From Thiosulfatimonas sediminis (GTDB taxonomy: Bacteria > Pseudomonadota > Gammaproteobacteria > Thiomicrospirales > Thiomicrospiraceae): a DNA stretch of 64,000 nt. Both the position numbers and the translations under genes were made by a program. The notes under the pieces were generated by a model. The model did not search any database and was not told the DNA's origin. It was given only the letters and a program-made list of their open reading frames with translations. Position 1 is the stretch's first letter. Each line of letters opens with the position of its first letter. Shown in pieces: positions 42,087-50,302 of the stretch. The stretch is taken from positions 682,001 to 746,000 of the forward strand of contig NZ_AP021889.1 of NCBI RefSeq assembly GCF_011398355.1, read 5' to 3'.

Positions 42087-42680
42087 ATGAAACGACTCTT
42101 TGATTTAACATTAATTTTTTTAAGCTTGCCGTTGTTATTACCGGTGTTTGTGGTGGTGGCAATTTTGGTTCGTCAAAAATTGGGTTCACCGATTTTCTTT
42201 ACCCAAGTCCGTCCTGGTAAAGATGCCAAGCCTTTTAAAATGATGAAGTTTCGTTCGATGACCGATGAGCGCGATGACCAGGGTGATTTGTTGCCGGATG
42301 CGGTGCGTTTGACGAAGTTTGGGCGGTTTTTGCGCTCGACCAGTTTGGATGAACTGCCGGGTTTGTGGAGCGTGTTAAAAGGCGATATGAGTTTAGTCGG
42401 GCCACGTCCGTTGTTGATGGAGTATTTGCCGTTATATTCTGCCCAACAAGCTCGCCGCCACGAAACCAGGCCTGGTATTACCGGCTGGGCGCAGGTCAAT
42501 GGCCGTAATGCGATTGGCTGGGAAGAAAAGTTTAAGCTCGATGTTTGGTATGTGGATAACCGTTCACTTTGGTTAGATATTAAAATCATTTATTTAACTT
42601 TGAAAAAAGTCATTGTGCGTGATGGCATTTCGGCAGAGGGTGAAGCGACTATGACTAAGTTTACGGGGTCTGGAAAATAA
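42087..42680 (+). CDS. phosphoglycosyltransferase (PglC-like initiating sugar transferase)
   Basis: 197 aa. N-terminal re-entrant helix (LIFLSLPLLLPVFVVVAILV), KMMKFRSMTDERD, the catalytic Asp-Glu in STSLDELPGLWSVLKGDMS, VGPRPLLMEYLPLY and ETRPGITGWAQVNGRN. This is the PglC subgroup that uses UDP-diNAcBac-type or related amino sugars. It attaches sugar phosphate to undecaprenyl phosphate. It is the second intact enzyme of its kind in the locus. A 5' remnant of another allele lies 1.6 kb upstream across the ATPase/nuclease pair. Confidence 0.93.
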   Translation: MKRLFDLTLIFLSLPLLLPVFVVVAILVRQKLGSPIFFTQVRPGKDAKPFKMMKFRSMTDERDDQGDLLPDAVRLTKFGRFLRSTSLDELPGLWSVLKGDMSLVGPRPLLMEYLPLYSAQQARRHETRPGITGWAQVNGRNAIGWEEKFKLDVWYVDNRSLWLDIKIIYLTLKKVIVRDGISAEGEATMTKFTGSGK

Positions 42681-42733
42681 AGGATAATTTTGTTCTGTGT
42701 AACGTGTGTCATGTTTGATTGAAGGGGATAGTC

Positions 42734-42955
42734 ATGATTGCAATTAGAGAATATGTCAAGGTTGAGAATCACCAAGTTCACATAACACTGCCTGTTAATT
42801 TTGATTACGATGAGGTTGAGGTGCTGATTTTGCCAAAAGAACAAGGTGTGAGTCTTAAAAAGAGCCCGTTTAATTTTTCTGATATTGCTGGGCGTCTTGA
42901 ATGGCAAGGTGATGCTTTGGAAGAACAGCATAGAATCAGAAATGAATGGAAATAA
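42734..42955 (+). CDS. VapB-like antitoxin
   Basis: 73 aa from ATG 42734 (GAAGGGG upstream). The N-terminal half (EYVKVENHQVHITLPVNFDYDEVEVLILPKE) is the beta-rich form seen in antitoxins that pair with PIN toxins. The C-terminal half is acidic and helical, suited to covering a toxin. Its end overlaps the start of the broken PIN gene (14 bp), the normal VapBC arrangement. The toxin is dead, so this antitoxin is probably a relic or acts against other copies. Confidence 0.65.
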   Translation: MIAIREYVKVENHQVHITLPVNFDYDEVEVLILPKEQGVSLKKSPFNFSDIAGRLEWQGDALEEQHRIRNEWK

Positions 42956-43382
42956 CTTTATTTTAGATACGAACGTAGTCATTCAATTGCTTAAGGGGAA
43001 TCAATAAGTCCTCCAGATAGTTACAGGTGCCGATTTTATAGCGATATCTGTTATTACCGAATTAGAGTTTTTGTCTTTCACAAAATTATCCAAAAATGTT
43101 TTAGGTTTTATTATAAATGAGTTGACTTTATCCCAAAAGATAGGGACTCAGTTCCCCTATGATTGGTCTAATCTTTTGGCTATGAGCGAAGATTTTTTTG
43201 TGCGAAATGTATTTGAAAAAGGGTTGTTTCGAGATATGTTACAAACCGTTCGATATTTTGGTTTTGAGCGCACAGATCCCGTTTTTCAGACACTTGAAGA
43301 TTCACTGCCGAAACCGACTCTTCGGGCTTATGAAAATATCAGGATAGGAATGTTAAATGCTAAAAATCGACGCACTGCCTGA
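42942..43382 (+). pseudogene. VapC-type PIN toxin with a nonsense codon, fused to an unrelated tail
   Basis: ATG 42942 opens MNGNNFILDTNVVIQLLKGN with the first catalytic Asp of PIN domains (residue 9), then TAA at 43005-43007. The same frame continues without break as GADFIAISVITELEFLSF, the next conserved PIN part with its Glu. After about residue 48 the PIN homology ends and the frame runs on into about 90 residues of a different protein (FPYDWSNLLAMSEDFFVRNV... to NAKNRRTA) that resembles small proteins paired with nucleotidyltransferase toxins; this resemblance is weak. So a nonsense mutation plus a deletion-fusion inactivated the toxin. Confidence 0.75.
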
Positions 43383-43504
43383 AAATACGGGGCGCTTATT
43401 TTTAGTTTGATAAAAATCTTATTAATCGTTTAAAACATTCTGAAAATGTCCTGTTTTAGCTATAGAATGTACAAAAAATAAACTTTGAGCTACATAAATT
43501 TAAA

Positions 43505-45394
43505 ATGAACAAACCTCTTTTCTCGCTACTTTCTCTTTCTCGTTTTCATAAGCGTGTCATTTCGGTTCTTATTGATGTATTCGGTTTGGTGATTGCATCT
43601 TACTTGGCTATTTGTATTCGGTTTGGTGAGGCTTCTCATATTGAACCGTATTTATTGTCGATTTCTATATTGGTGTTAATTGCAATTCCGGTATTTATTT
43701 ATCAAGGGTTGTATCGCGCGGTTATTCGTTATATCGGACATAAGTTTGCTAATACGGTCTTTTTTACGGTTAGTACGGTTTTTGTGTTGTGGACGTCGAC
43801 GCTGTTTATGTTGGATTTGCCATTTCCGAGAACGGCGATTCTGATTGATTGGTTGTTAGTGTTGCTTTTTATTGCAGCGACGCGATTGATTGCTAGGCGT
43901 TTATTATTTTCTGTTGCTCAGGCAAAAACGGAAAAGCATCCGCGCCAAAACATTGTGATTTTTGGTGCGGGTTCGTCTGGCCGGCAGCTTTTTAATGCGA
44001 TTTTAAAAATTCCACACATTTATGCGGTGGGTTTTATTGATGATGATAAAAATCTGCAAAATCAAGAAATTAGTTGCGCGCGTGTTTATAAGCGTGATGA
44101 TTTGGCCTATTTGATTGATAAGTATCAGGTGACGGATGTTTTTTTGGCGATTCCGTCTTTAAAGGCATCACAGCGTAAAGATGTGATTGAGTGGTTGGAG
44201 CCGTTTCAGGTAAAAGTGTCTTCGGTACCGGGGATTGATGAGATTGTTTCTGGCAAGATTCGTTTTTCTGATATTAGAGAGGTTGATATCGGGGATTTGT
44301 TAGGCCGAGATGTGGTTGGCCCGCATCCTGATTTGTTGGCGAAATGCATTGCTGGACAAAGTGTGTTAGTCACTGGTGCAGGCGGTTCGATCGGTTCTGA
44401 ATTGTGTCGCCAAATTTTGGCTCAGCGGCCGAAGCGTCTGGTTTTGCTGGAGTTAAGTGAGTTTGCTCTTTATTCAATTGATAAGGAGTTGACTAAATTA
44501 AGCCAGGATTCGGCCTGCGAACTGATTCCGGTTTTAGGCAGTGTTCGTGATGAACTTAAGTTAAAGCGCTTATTGGTTTTGTACGGTGTTGACACTGTTT
44601 ATCATGCGGCTGCTTATAAGCATGTGCCTATTGTGGAGCATAATTTACAAGAGGGTATTTTCAATAACACATTTGGTACTCATACCACTGCCAAGGCCGC
44701 AGGTGAAGTTGGGGTTAAGAATTTTGTATTGATTTCAACCGATAAAGCAGTGCGTCCAACGAATGTGATGGGGGCGAGTAAGCGGATGGCGGAACTTGCG
44801 TTGCAGGCTTTGCAACCGGTGTATCCCAAAACGCATTACAGTATGGTACGTTTTGGCAATGTATTGGGTTCTTCTGGATCGGTTATTCCGTTATTCCGCA
44901 AGCAGATTTCGAATGGCGGGCCGGTTACCGTGACTCATCCTGAAATGACGCGTTATTTTATGACCATTCCTGAAGCGGCTTCGCTGGTTATCCAAGCGGG
45001 TTCGATGGGGGTTGGCGGTGAAGTCTATGTGTTGGATATGGGTGATCCGGTAAAAATTGATTTGCTTGCCCGTAAGATAATTCGACTTTCTGGACTGGAA
45101 GTGATGGATTCGGATGGTCATGGTGATATTGAGATTTGTTATACCGGTTTACGCCCAGGTGAGAAGCTTTATGAGGAGTTGCTTATTGGTGATAATCCGG
45201 ACGGTACGGAGCACCCTCGTATTATGAAAGCAAATGAATATTCGATCTCCTATATAGAATTTACCGATGCATTGCATCATTTAGAAGTGTTGCTTGAAAA
45301 TCAGGATTATGTTGGTTTATTAGAGGCAATTGGCACGGTTGTGAAAGGGTTTCAGCATACCGGTGAAATCGTTGATTATTCAATCAAACCATAG
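43505..45394 (+). CDS. UDP-GlcNAc 4,6-dehydratase, WbpM/CapD family
   Basis: 629 aa, full-length membrane form. Four or five N-terminal transmembrane helices (residues 15-115), a CoA-binding-like domain (VIFGAGSSGRQLFNAIL, about 150), then the dehydratase domain with VTGAGGSIGSELCRQIL and the catalytic region FVLISTDKAVRPTNVMGASKRMAEL, where Asp-Lys and the Met replacing Tyr are typical of this group. It makes UDP-4-keto-6-deoxy-GlcNAc, precursor of QuiNAc, FucNAc or bacillosamine. The gene stands 120 bp after the VapC relic, with a TATAGAAT box about 35 bp upstream as a possible promoter. It is the last plus-strand gene of the locus. Confidence 0.95.
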   Translation: MNKPLFSLLSLSRFHKRVISVLIDVFGLVIASYLAICIRFGEASHIEPYLLSISILVLIAIPVFIYQGLYRAVIRYIGHKFANTVFFTVSTVFVLWTSTLFMLDLPFPRTAILIDWLLVLLFIAATRLIARRLLFSVAQAKTEKHPRQNIVIFGAGSSGRQLFNAILKIPHIYAVGFIDDDKNLQNQEISCARVYKRDDLAYLIDKYQVTDVFLAIPSLKASQRKDVIEWLEPFQVKVSSVPGIDEIVSGKIRFSDIREVDIGDLLGRDVVGPHPDLLAKCIAGQSVLVTGAGGSIGSELCRQILAQRPKRLVLLELSEFALYSIDKELTKLSQDSACELIPVLGSVRDELKLKRLLVLYGVDTVYHAAAYKHVPIVEHNLQEGIFNNTFGTHTTAKAAGEVGVKNFVLISTDKAVRPTNVMGASKRMAELALQALQPVYPKTHYSMVRFGNVLGSSGSVIPLFRKQISNGGPVTVTHPEMTRYFMTIPEAASLVIQAGSMGVGGEVYVLDMGDPVKIDLLARKIIRLSGLEVMDSDGHGDIEICYTGLRPGEKLYEELLIGDNPDGTEHPRIMKANEYSISYIEFTDALHHLEVLLENQDYVGLLEAIGTVVKGFQHTGEIVDYSIKP

Positions 45395-45402
45395 TCTACG
45401 AT

Positions 45403-45437
45403 GTTGAATGGTTTTGAATCGCGTTGAATGGTTTTGA
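45403..45437 (+). repeat. tandem direct repeat, 20-bp period
   Basis: GTTGAATGGTTTTGA occurs at 45403-45417 and again at 45423-45437. It lies just past the dehydratase stop in the 164-bp space between convergent genes, where I see no clear hairpin terminator. Confidence 0.6.
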
Positions 45438-45558
45438 GCTGTTTCAATAGGTCCAAGGATACCAGCGTTAAGCCGGGGAAATACTAAGACTGAAAGGGGC
45501 GCGGATTCGGTTCTATTTGGTCTTATTTTGTGCCTTTTTATCAAAGCTTATCTGCAGC

Positions 45559-46947
45559 TTATTCCGCGCTTCTTCGGTGTTTTGGATTTTTATGCATGGC
45601 CGCTAAAACCGCAATGGCGCATACGCTAATCAAAGTGAGTGCGTTGGCAGGAATGTGTAAGTTAAAGTCGGTTGCGGAGTGTAAGGCGATGGCAATTAAC
45701 GCCATGCTGCTGCCTAAGCCAATGCCACTGCGATAGGTGGATTTTTGGTTTCTGATGGCTTTTATTGCCATGCCAAGGGCGCCTAATAGAAATACGCCGA
45801 GTGGCAATATGCCGATGACTCCGTATTCGATCCAAAATTCAAGATAGTCATTGTGCGCATGATCAATGCGCCCTCCGTAATTTGGTCCGGCCAAGGGCTT
45901 AAATGCATTTTCAAAACTTCCGGCGCCTTTACCGACAAACGGCGCTTGCTCTAATAGTTGCACACTATTCTGGTTAATTGGGCTTCGTAAATCATTGATT
46001 GTGAGCAGTAGTTTACCTTGCTGTTCGCTGACGGTTATCTGTGTTTGCGTTAGCCTGTCTTTGAGTTGTTCTAAGCCGAAAAATTGGCTGATAATCATGA
46101 TGTCAATCAGAATAAAGCTGAGTAAGAGTAGGCTGTTTCTGATGCGGTGAGTTGCTGTTTTTAGGATGAAAAATGCGCCGATGATGCTAAGTGCGATGAC
46201 AAACGCGGCGTTTCCCATTCGTGAGTGTGACATCACCAAGCCGATTACCATGATGATTAAGGCTAAACGAATTAGCATTTTATAGCTGGTTAGTAATTCG
46301 ATGAGGTTTTTCCAAGACCAGTCTCTGTTGTCCCGTTGTGCCAGTAGTAATCCAATTGCAAGGGCGATGGTCATCAGTAAGTAGCCTGCAAAATGATTGC
46401 GGTTGATGTAGGTGCCGTGTGCTGAGGGTTGATTTGCTAAGCTGGTAAAAAGTGGGTCGATTAAATTGAGCACTGTGGCGGCGCCAATAAATGCCTGAAT
46501 TGTGCCGCCGACAATCAGTGTGATGATTAGTTTGTTGAGTGCGTTGCGGTTTGCGAAGTGGGCTAGTAGTAAAACAAAGAATGTGCTGTAGGCGATGCCA
46601 AGCATAATGTATTGTAAGTTTTGATCAATATCTTGCGTGGGTAATAGCCACGCTTGGGCTAACGCCCAGATTTGTACCAATATTAAGAGTGTGAATAACA
46701 CAACACCTTGGTGGGGTATTTGAGGCTGACGGCATGGATTTTTTAGGCGGTCAAAACTCCATATAATCGCGGATAGAGCGATGAGCAGAATGAGTAAGCT
46801 GGCGGACCAATCTCGGTTACTTCCGAGTGGAATGGGAGCCCAAAGCAGTATGCCGAGTAGTAACCATGTGTTTAGCTTATGGAGTTGACTGGTTGCTCGC
46901 TTAGGTTGAGTCGTGGTTGTGCGCAGTGGGTTAATCGCGGTGTTCAA
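45559..46947 (-). CDS. O-antigen ligase / polymerase family protein (Wzy_C)
   Basis: About 462 aa with twelve or so transmembrane helices. The Wzy_C signature is in the middle periplasmic loop: HGTYINRNHFAGYLLMTIALAIGLLLA, and DHAHNDYLEFWIEYGVIGILPL carries the conserved His. It would join polysaccharide to lipid A-core or another acceptor. The start is uncertain: TTG 46947 overlaps the upstream TGA, while ATG 46998 would add 17 residues that look like an out-of-frame reading of the neighbour. It is convergent with the dehydratase and coupled to the Sel1 gene. Confidence 0.85.
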   Translation of the reverse strand: MNTAINPLRTTTTQPKRATSQLHKLNTWLLLGILLWAPIPLGSNRDWSASLLILLIALSAIIWSFDRLKNPCRQPQIPHQGVVLFTLLILVQIWALAQAWLLPTQDIDQNLQYIMLGIAYSTFFVLLLAHFANRNALNKLIITLIVGGTIQAFIGAATVLNLIDPLFTSLANQPSAHGTYINRNHFAGYLLMTIALAIGLLLAQRDNRDWSWKNLIELLTSYKMLIRLALIIMVIGLVMSHSRMGNAAFVIALSIIGAFFILKTATHRIRNSLLLLSFILIDIMIISQFFGLEQLKDRLTQTQITVSEQQGKLLLTINDLRSPINQNSVQLLEQAPFVGKGAGSFENAFKPLAGPNYGGRIDHAHNDYLEFWIEYGVIGILPLGVFLLGALGMAIKAIRNQKSTYRSGIGLGSSMALIAIALHSATDFNLHIPANALTLISVCAIAVLAAMHKNPKHRRSAE

Positions 46948-47795
46948 TTTTGTGGTGTATCCAGGTATTGGTTTACATTTGCAAAGGTGCGTATCCAAGG
47001 GGTAATCCCGTGATCGATTGTTATGCGTTGAGCAAGCTCATTAATATCTTTGCGGCTTTCTTTGGATTCTAGTAGGGCGATATAGTTTATTTTTTGATTG
47101 CGTCTTTGCTTGAATACTTTGGCATTCTCGATATTTTTCTGCTGTAACATTTTGTGCAAACCGGTTACCGATTTGGCGCTGGCTAATTGTAGGGTGAAGT
47201 TCTGTTTTGGCTGTTGCTCGAACCATGCAATATCTTGGAAGGTAATCGCTTGTTCTGAAGACGGTTGTTGTGCTTTCAGGGCGATTTTTTGTGCGAGTTT
47301 GTTTAGGTTCTTTTCGGCGAGTGCATTGTTCTGTTGGGCCGCTTTGCGATACCAGTTTTGTGCTTTGGTGAGGTCTATAGGCACGCCTAAGCCGTGTTCA
47401 TAAATCCAACCGAGATTGTTTTGGGCGTTTGAATGGTTTTGTTGTGCGGCTTGCAAAAACCATTGTTGCGCTTTTAGGTTGTTTTGGGGAACGCCTTTGC
47501 CTTGAAAATACATGACTGCTAGGTTGTATTCTGCATTAATGTCACCTTGTTGAGCGGCGGCTTCATACCAGTAAATCGCTTCGGCGTAATTCTGTTCCAC
47601 TCCTTTTCCTAAATCGTAGAGCAGACCAATGTTACTTTGTGCGGTGGCTAGGCCTTGTTTGGCTAGAGGCATCCACTCATTGAATGCCTTGGTGTAGTTT
47701 TGTTGCTGGAAAGCTGCAATGCCATCGGCAAAATCGGCTTTTGCAGGGTGTGAGAAAAAAAGAACGCACAGAGATATAAAAAACAGTCTCTTCAA
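46944..47795 (-). CDS. Sel1-repeat protein with C-terminal SPOR domain
   Basis: 283 aa. Signal peptide (MKRLFFISLCVLFFSHPAKA), then four Sel1/TPR-like repeats with the pattern A-x-x-N-L-x-x-x-Y-x-x-G-x-G-V (for example AQSNIGLLYDLGKGVEQNYAEAI and AEYNLAVMYFQGKGVPQNN), then a SPOR domain (FTLQLASAKSVTGLHKMLQQ to the C-terminus). SPOR domains bind denuded septal peptidoglycan. The protein is periplasmic and probably scaffolds envelope assembly. It precedes and overlaps the ligase gene, so they are coexpressed. Confidence 0.9.
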   Translation of the reverse strand: MKRLFFISLCVLFFSHPAKADFADGIAAFQQQNYTKAFNEWMPLAKQGLATAQSNIGLLYDLGKGVEQNYAEAIYWYEAAAQQGDINAEYNLAVMYFQGKGVPQNNLKAQQWFLQAAQQNHSNAQNNLGWIYEHGLGVPIDLTKAQNWYRKAAQQNNALAEKNLNKLAQKIALKAQQPSSEQAITFQDIAWFEQQPKQNFTLQLASAKSVTGLHKMLQQKNIENAKVFKQRRNQKINYIALLESKESRKDINELAQRITIDHGITPWIRTFANVNQYLDTPQN

Positions 47796-47902
47796 TGTTG
47801 TTTCCTTATGTCGGCTTGCAAGGCGTTATGTGGGCTTATTCTGAATTTCCTTAACTCTTTGCAACACCGTGTTGAAGTCAATAAGGACTTAATTCTGCGT
47901 TT

Positions 47903-48547
47903 TTAAATCTCACTAATCAAGAAGGTCACACGGCGGTTCATGCGTTTACCTTGCGGCGTATCATTACTGGCGATTGGGCGTTCTTCACCGTAGCCGTAAG
48001 TAACGATACGGTCGCGAGATATGCCGTTGTCCATTAGGTAAAACGCGACGTTTTTAGCACGGTTTTCTGAGAGTTGTTGGTTAAAGGCTTCGCTGCCGTC
48101 GCTATCGGTATGGCCTTCGACGTGAACACGGGTATTTGGGTAGTTGTTGAGTGCATCCAGCACCGGTTTTAGTCGCGTTAATTCGGTGGGTTCAAGTTTG
48201 GCGGAACCGGAACGGAAGTTTACGTCTTTGACTTGTACCTGAATGTACTCTTGGCCGTTAATGCTGACGGGGGTGACATCGGTATTTGGGTCGTTGGCGG
48301 TATCTTTATTGACTTCTTCGTACACTTTTCGAGCGGTGAAACCGGTGATGGCGCCGACCACAATTTTACCGGCGTTATTGTCCATGCCCAAGGCGTTGGC
48401 CATTAATGCGCCGCCGATTGCCGCGACACCGGTGACGACGTTTTTTTCGACTTCGCGGTCTTCTTTGGTCATTTCGCGATTTTGACTGCATCCAGCTAAA
48501 ACTAAAGAGCCAATTAATAATGAACTGACGGCTAAATGATATTTCAT
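47903..48547 (-). CDS. OmpA-family lipoprotein
   Basis: 214 aa. Lipobox LVLAGC with the lipidated Cys at residue 19, then a glycine-zipper segment (GVAAIGGALMANALGMDNNAGKIVVGAITGF). From about residue 105 comes an OmpA_C domain (VNFRSGSAKLEPTELTRLKPVL) with the peptidoglycan-binding Asp and Arg in GHTDSDGSEAFNQQLSENRAKNV. It anchors the outer membrane to the cell wall. It is monocistronic with a good GGAGAT site upstream on this strand. The 100 bp on each side contain no other gene. Confidence 0.94.
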   Translation of the reverse strand: MKYHLAVSSLLIGSLVLAGCSQNREMTKEDREVEKNVVTGVAAIGGALMANALGMDNNAGKIVVGAITGFTARKVYEEVNKDTANDPNTDVTPVSINGQEYIQVQVKDVNFRSGSAKLEPTELTRLKPVLDALNNYPNTRVHVEGHTDSDGSEAFNQQLSENRAKNVAFYLMDNGISRDRIVTYGYGEERPIASNDTPQGKRMNRRVTFLISEI

Positions 48548-48647
48548 GTTTTATCTCCTTAATCGAATGTTATTGGCACTTTAAATCTTTTTGCTTCGCT
48601 TCTCAAGAGATGCGCTTTGCTTGTCATCTTCTTGCCAAGGTTGGGGG

Positions 48648-50000
48648 TTAAATCAGCACAATGGTGGCTAATCCTAGAAAGACAAAAAAGCCCAGTGAAT
48701 CCGTAACGGTGGTGAGCATGAGTCCAGATGCCAATGCGGGGTCAATTTGCATACGTTGCAGTATCAGTGGAATCATGGCACCGGCAAAGGCAGCAGCCAC
48801 CAAGTTGATGAGCATTGCGGTTGCAAAAATGGCACTGAGTTGCCAGTCTTGGAACAAGACTAAGACCGCTAGACCGGTGAAAATTGCCCAGATAAAGCCG
48901 TTATACAGGCCAACGGTGGATTCTTTGATGAGCAGCGAGCGACTATTGGATTTGCCTAATTTTCCGGTTGCGAGGGCGCGAATCACGATGGTCGCCGTTT
49001 GAGTGCCGGCAATCCCGCCCATACTGGCAATAATCGGCATAAGCACGGCTAAGGCGACAACTTTCTCAATTGAAGCATCAAAAAAGCCGATAACAATCGA
49101 GGCAAAAATTGCGGTGAGTAGATTTATGCCCAGCCAGAACGTTCGGCGTTTGGCGGCGCGGCTGGCGGGTGCGAAAATATCTTCGTCTTCATCCAGACCG
49201 GCGCTGGCCATCTGACGATGCTCGGCTTCTTCACGAATGATATCGACCACGTCATCGATGGTGATGCGCCCTAATATGGTGTTTTGGTCGTCTACCACTG
49301 GGGCAAAAATTAAATCTTGTTTTTCAAATAAGTGCGCGACGTCTTTGGTTGAGGTGTAGACATTGACGGCAGGCACCGCTTGGTCAACAAATTCGTGAAC
49401 TTCGCAATCTTCATCGTGGGTTAAGAGGTAACGCAGTTGCAGACAGCCAACGTAGTGGTCGTCACGGTCACGAACCAAAAGCGCTGTTGTTGAGGGTGGT
49501 AAGTCACCCAGTTGACGCAGGTAACGCAATACGACTCCGAGGCTAACATCGGCACGCACTGAGATAAAGTCCGGGCTCATTAAACCGCCCGCGGTATCGT
49601 CGCCGTAGGTCATTGCGAGCTGCACTGCTTCACGATTACTGTCGTCTAGGGAGGCGACAAACTCTTTCTGTTCGTGGCCTTCCAAAGACTGTGCGATGTC
49701 GACGATATCGTCGATGGGTAGCTCTTCGGTAATTTCGATGATTTCGTGGGTTTCGAGTTCGCCAAGCAGATTGGCACGGACTTCATCATTTAAGTGCGCA
49801 AGCACCTCCCCTTGTTTATCGGTGGGGATGCCTTTCCAAAGAATGCTACGTTCTTTGGGTGGTGACGATTCGAGCATTTCTGCCAGTTCTTCGGCGACAA
49901 AATGGGCGCTGAGTTGCTCAATTTGTGTTTGGTTGGTTTCTCTTACCGCGCCGAATAGTTGCTCGGTCATTTGATTTTTGTCGATAGTGGTCGTGCTCAC
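48648..50000 (-). CDS. mgtE: magnesium transporter MgtE
   Basis: 450 aa. Cytoplasmic MgtE N-domain (residues 20-125), two CBS domains (to about 260, including DDTAGGLMSPDFISV and VVDDQNTILGRITIDDVVDII), then the five-helix channel with AVLMPIIASMGGIAGTQTATIVIRAL. It is a Mg2+-gated channel for Mg2+ (and Co2+) uptake. All domains are present at the usual length. The start is ATG 50000; a hairpin terminator at 50221 separates it from hpf. I saw no M-box riboswitch in the 220 bp upstream. Confidence 0.95.
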   Translation of the reverse strand: MSTTTIDKNQMTEQLFGAVRETNQTQIEQLSAHFVAEELAEMLESSPPKERSILWKGIPTDKQGEVLAHLNDEVRANLLGELETHEIIEITEELPIDDIVDIAQSLEGHEQKEFVASLDDSNREAVQLAMTYGDDTAGGLMSPDFISVRADVSLGVVLRYLRQLGDLPPSTTALLVRDRDDHYVGCLQLRYLLTHDEDCEVHEFVDQAVPAVNVYTSTKDVAHLFEKQDLIFAPVVDDQNTILGRITIDDVVDIIREEAEHRQMASAGLDEDEDIFAPASRAAKRRTFWLGINLLTAIFASIVIGFFDASIEKVVALAVLMPIIASMGGIAGTQTATIVIRALATGKLGKSNSRSLLIKESTVGLYNGFIWAIFTGLAVLVLFQDWQLSAIFATAMLINLVAAAFAGAMIPLILQRMQIDPALASGLMLTTVTDSLGFFVFLGLATIVLI

Positions 50001-50220
50001 AGAAAACCTTTACTGTCTTTAAATGCCTTTTGGGCGTAAACAGAGTCATTTCAGAAACGCTTGGGATTAGTTGGCGTTTCAGTGGGTGCAGAGATAAAGA
50101 GACATCGAATAAGTCCAAACTCTTCGGCGTCTTCATAAGTAAAAACAATGACAATATTGTAGCAGTTCACCAGCGCTTGGTTAGTCTGGTTTTGGGCTTG
50201 TCATGCAAAATTTAAGGCAA

Positions 50221-50259
50221 AAAAAACGCCTCAAACCGTTGGGGTTGGAGGCGTTTTTT
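50221..50259 (-). terminator. strong terminator downstream of hpf
   Basis: A 12-bp stem AAAAAACGCCTC (50221-50232) with GAGGCGTTTTTT (50248-50259); the inner AACC/GGTT extends it. On the minus strand it ends in eight T residues, as expected for the hpf transcript. The symmetric A/T runs mean it could also work on the plus strand. Confidence 0.9.
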
Positions 50260-50302
50260 GGCAGTTAATCGCTTAACTGATTGTGGATGCTTTGGCTAGA
50301 AA

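Noticed and set aside
46948-46998. Upstream ATG start for the ligase gene
   Set aside because: The extra residues (Cys/Lys-rich) look like an off-frame reading of the Sel1 gene; the TTG overlapping the upstream stop fits better, though the choice is not certain.
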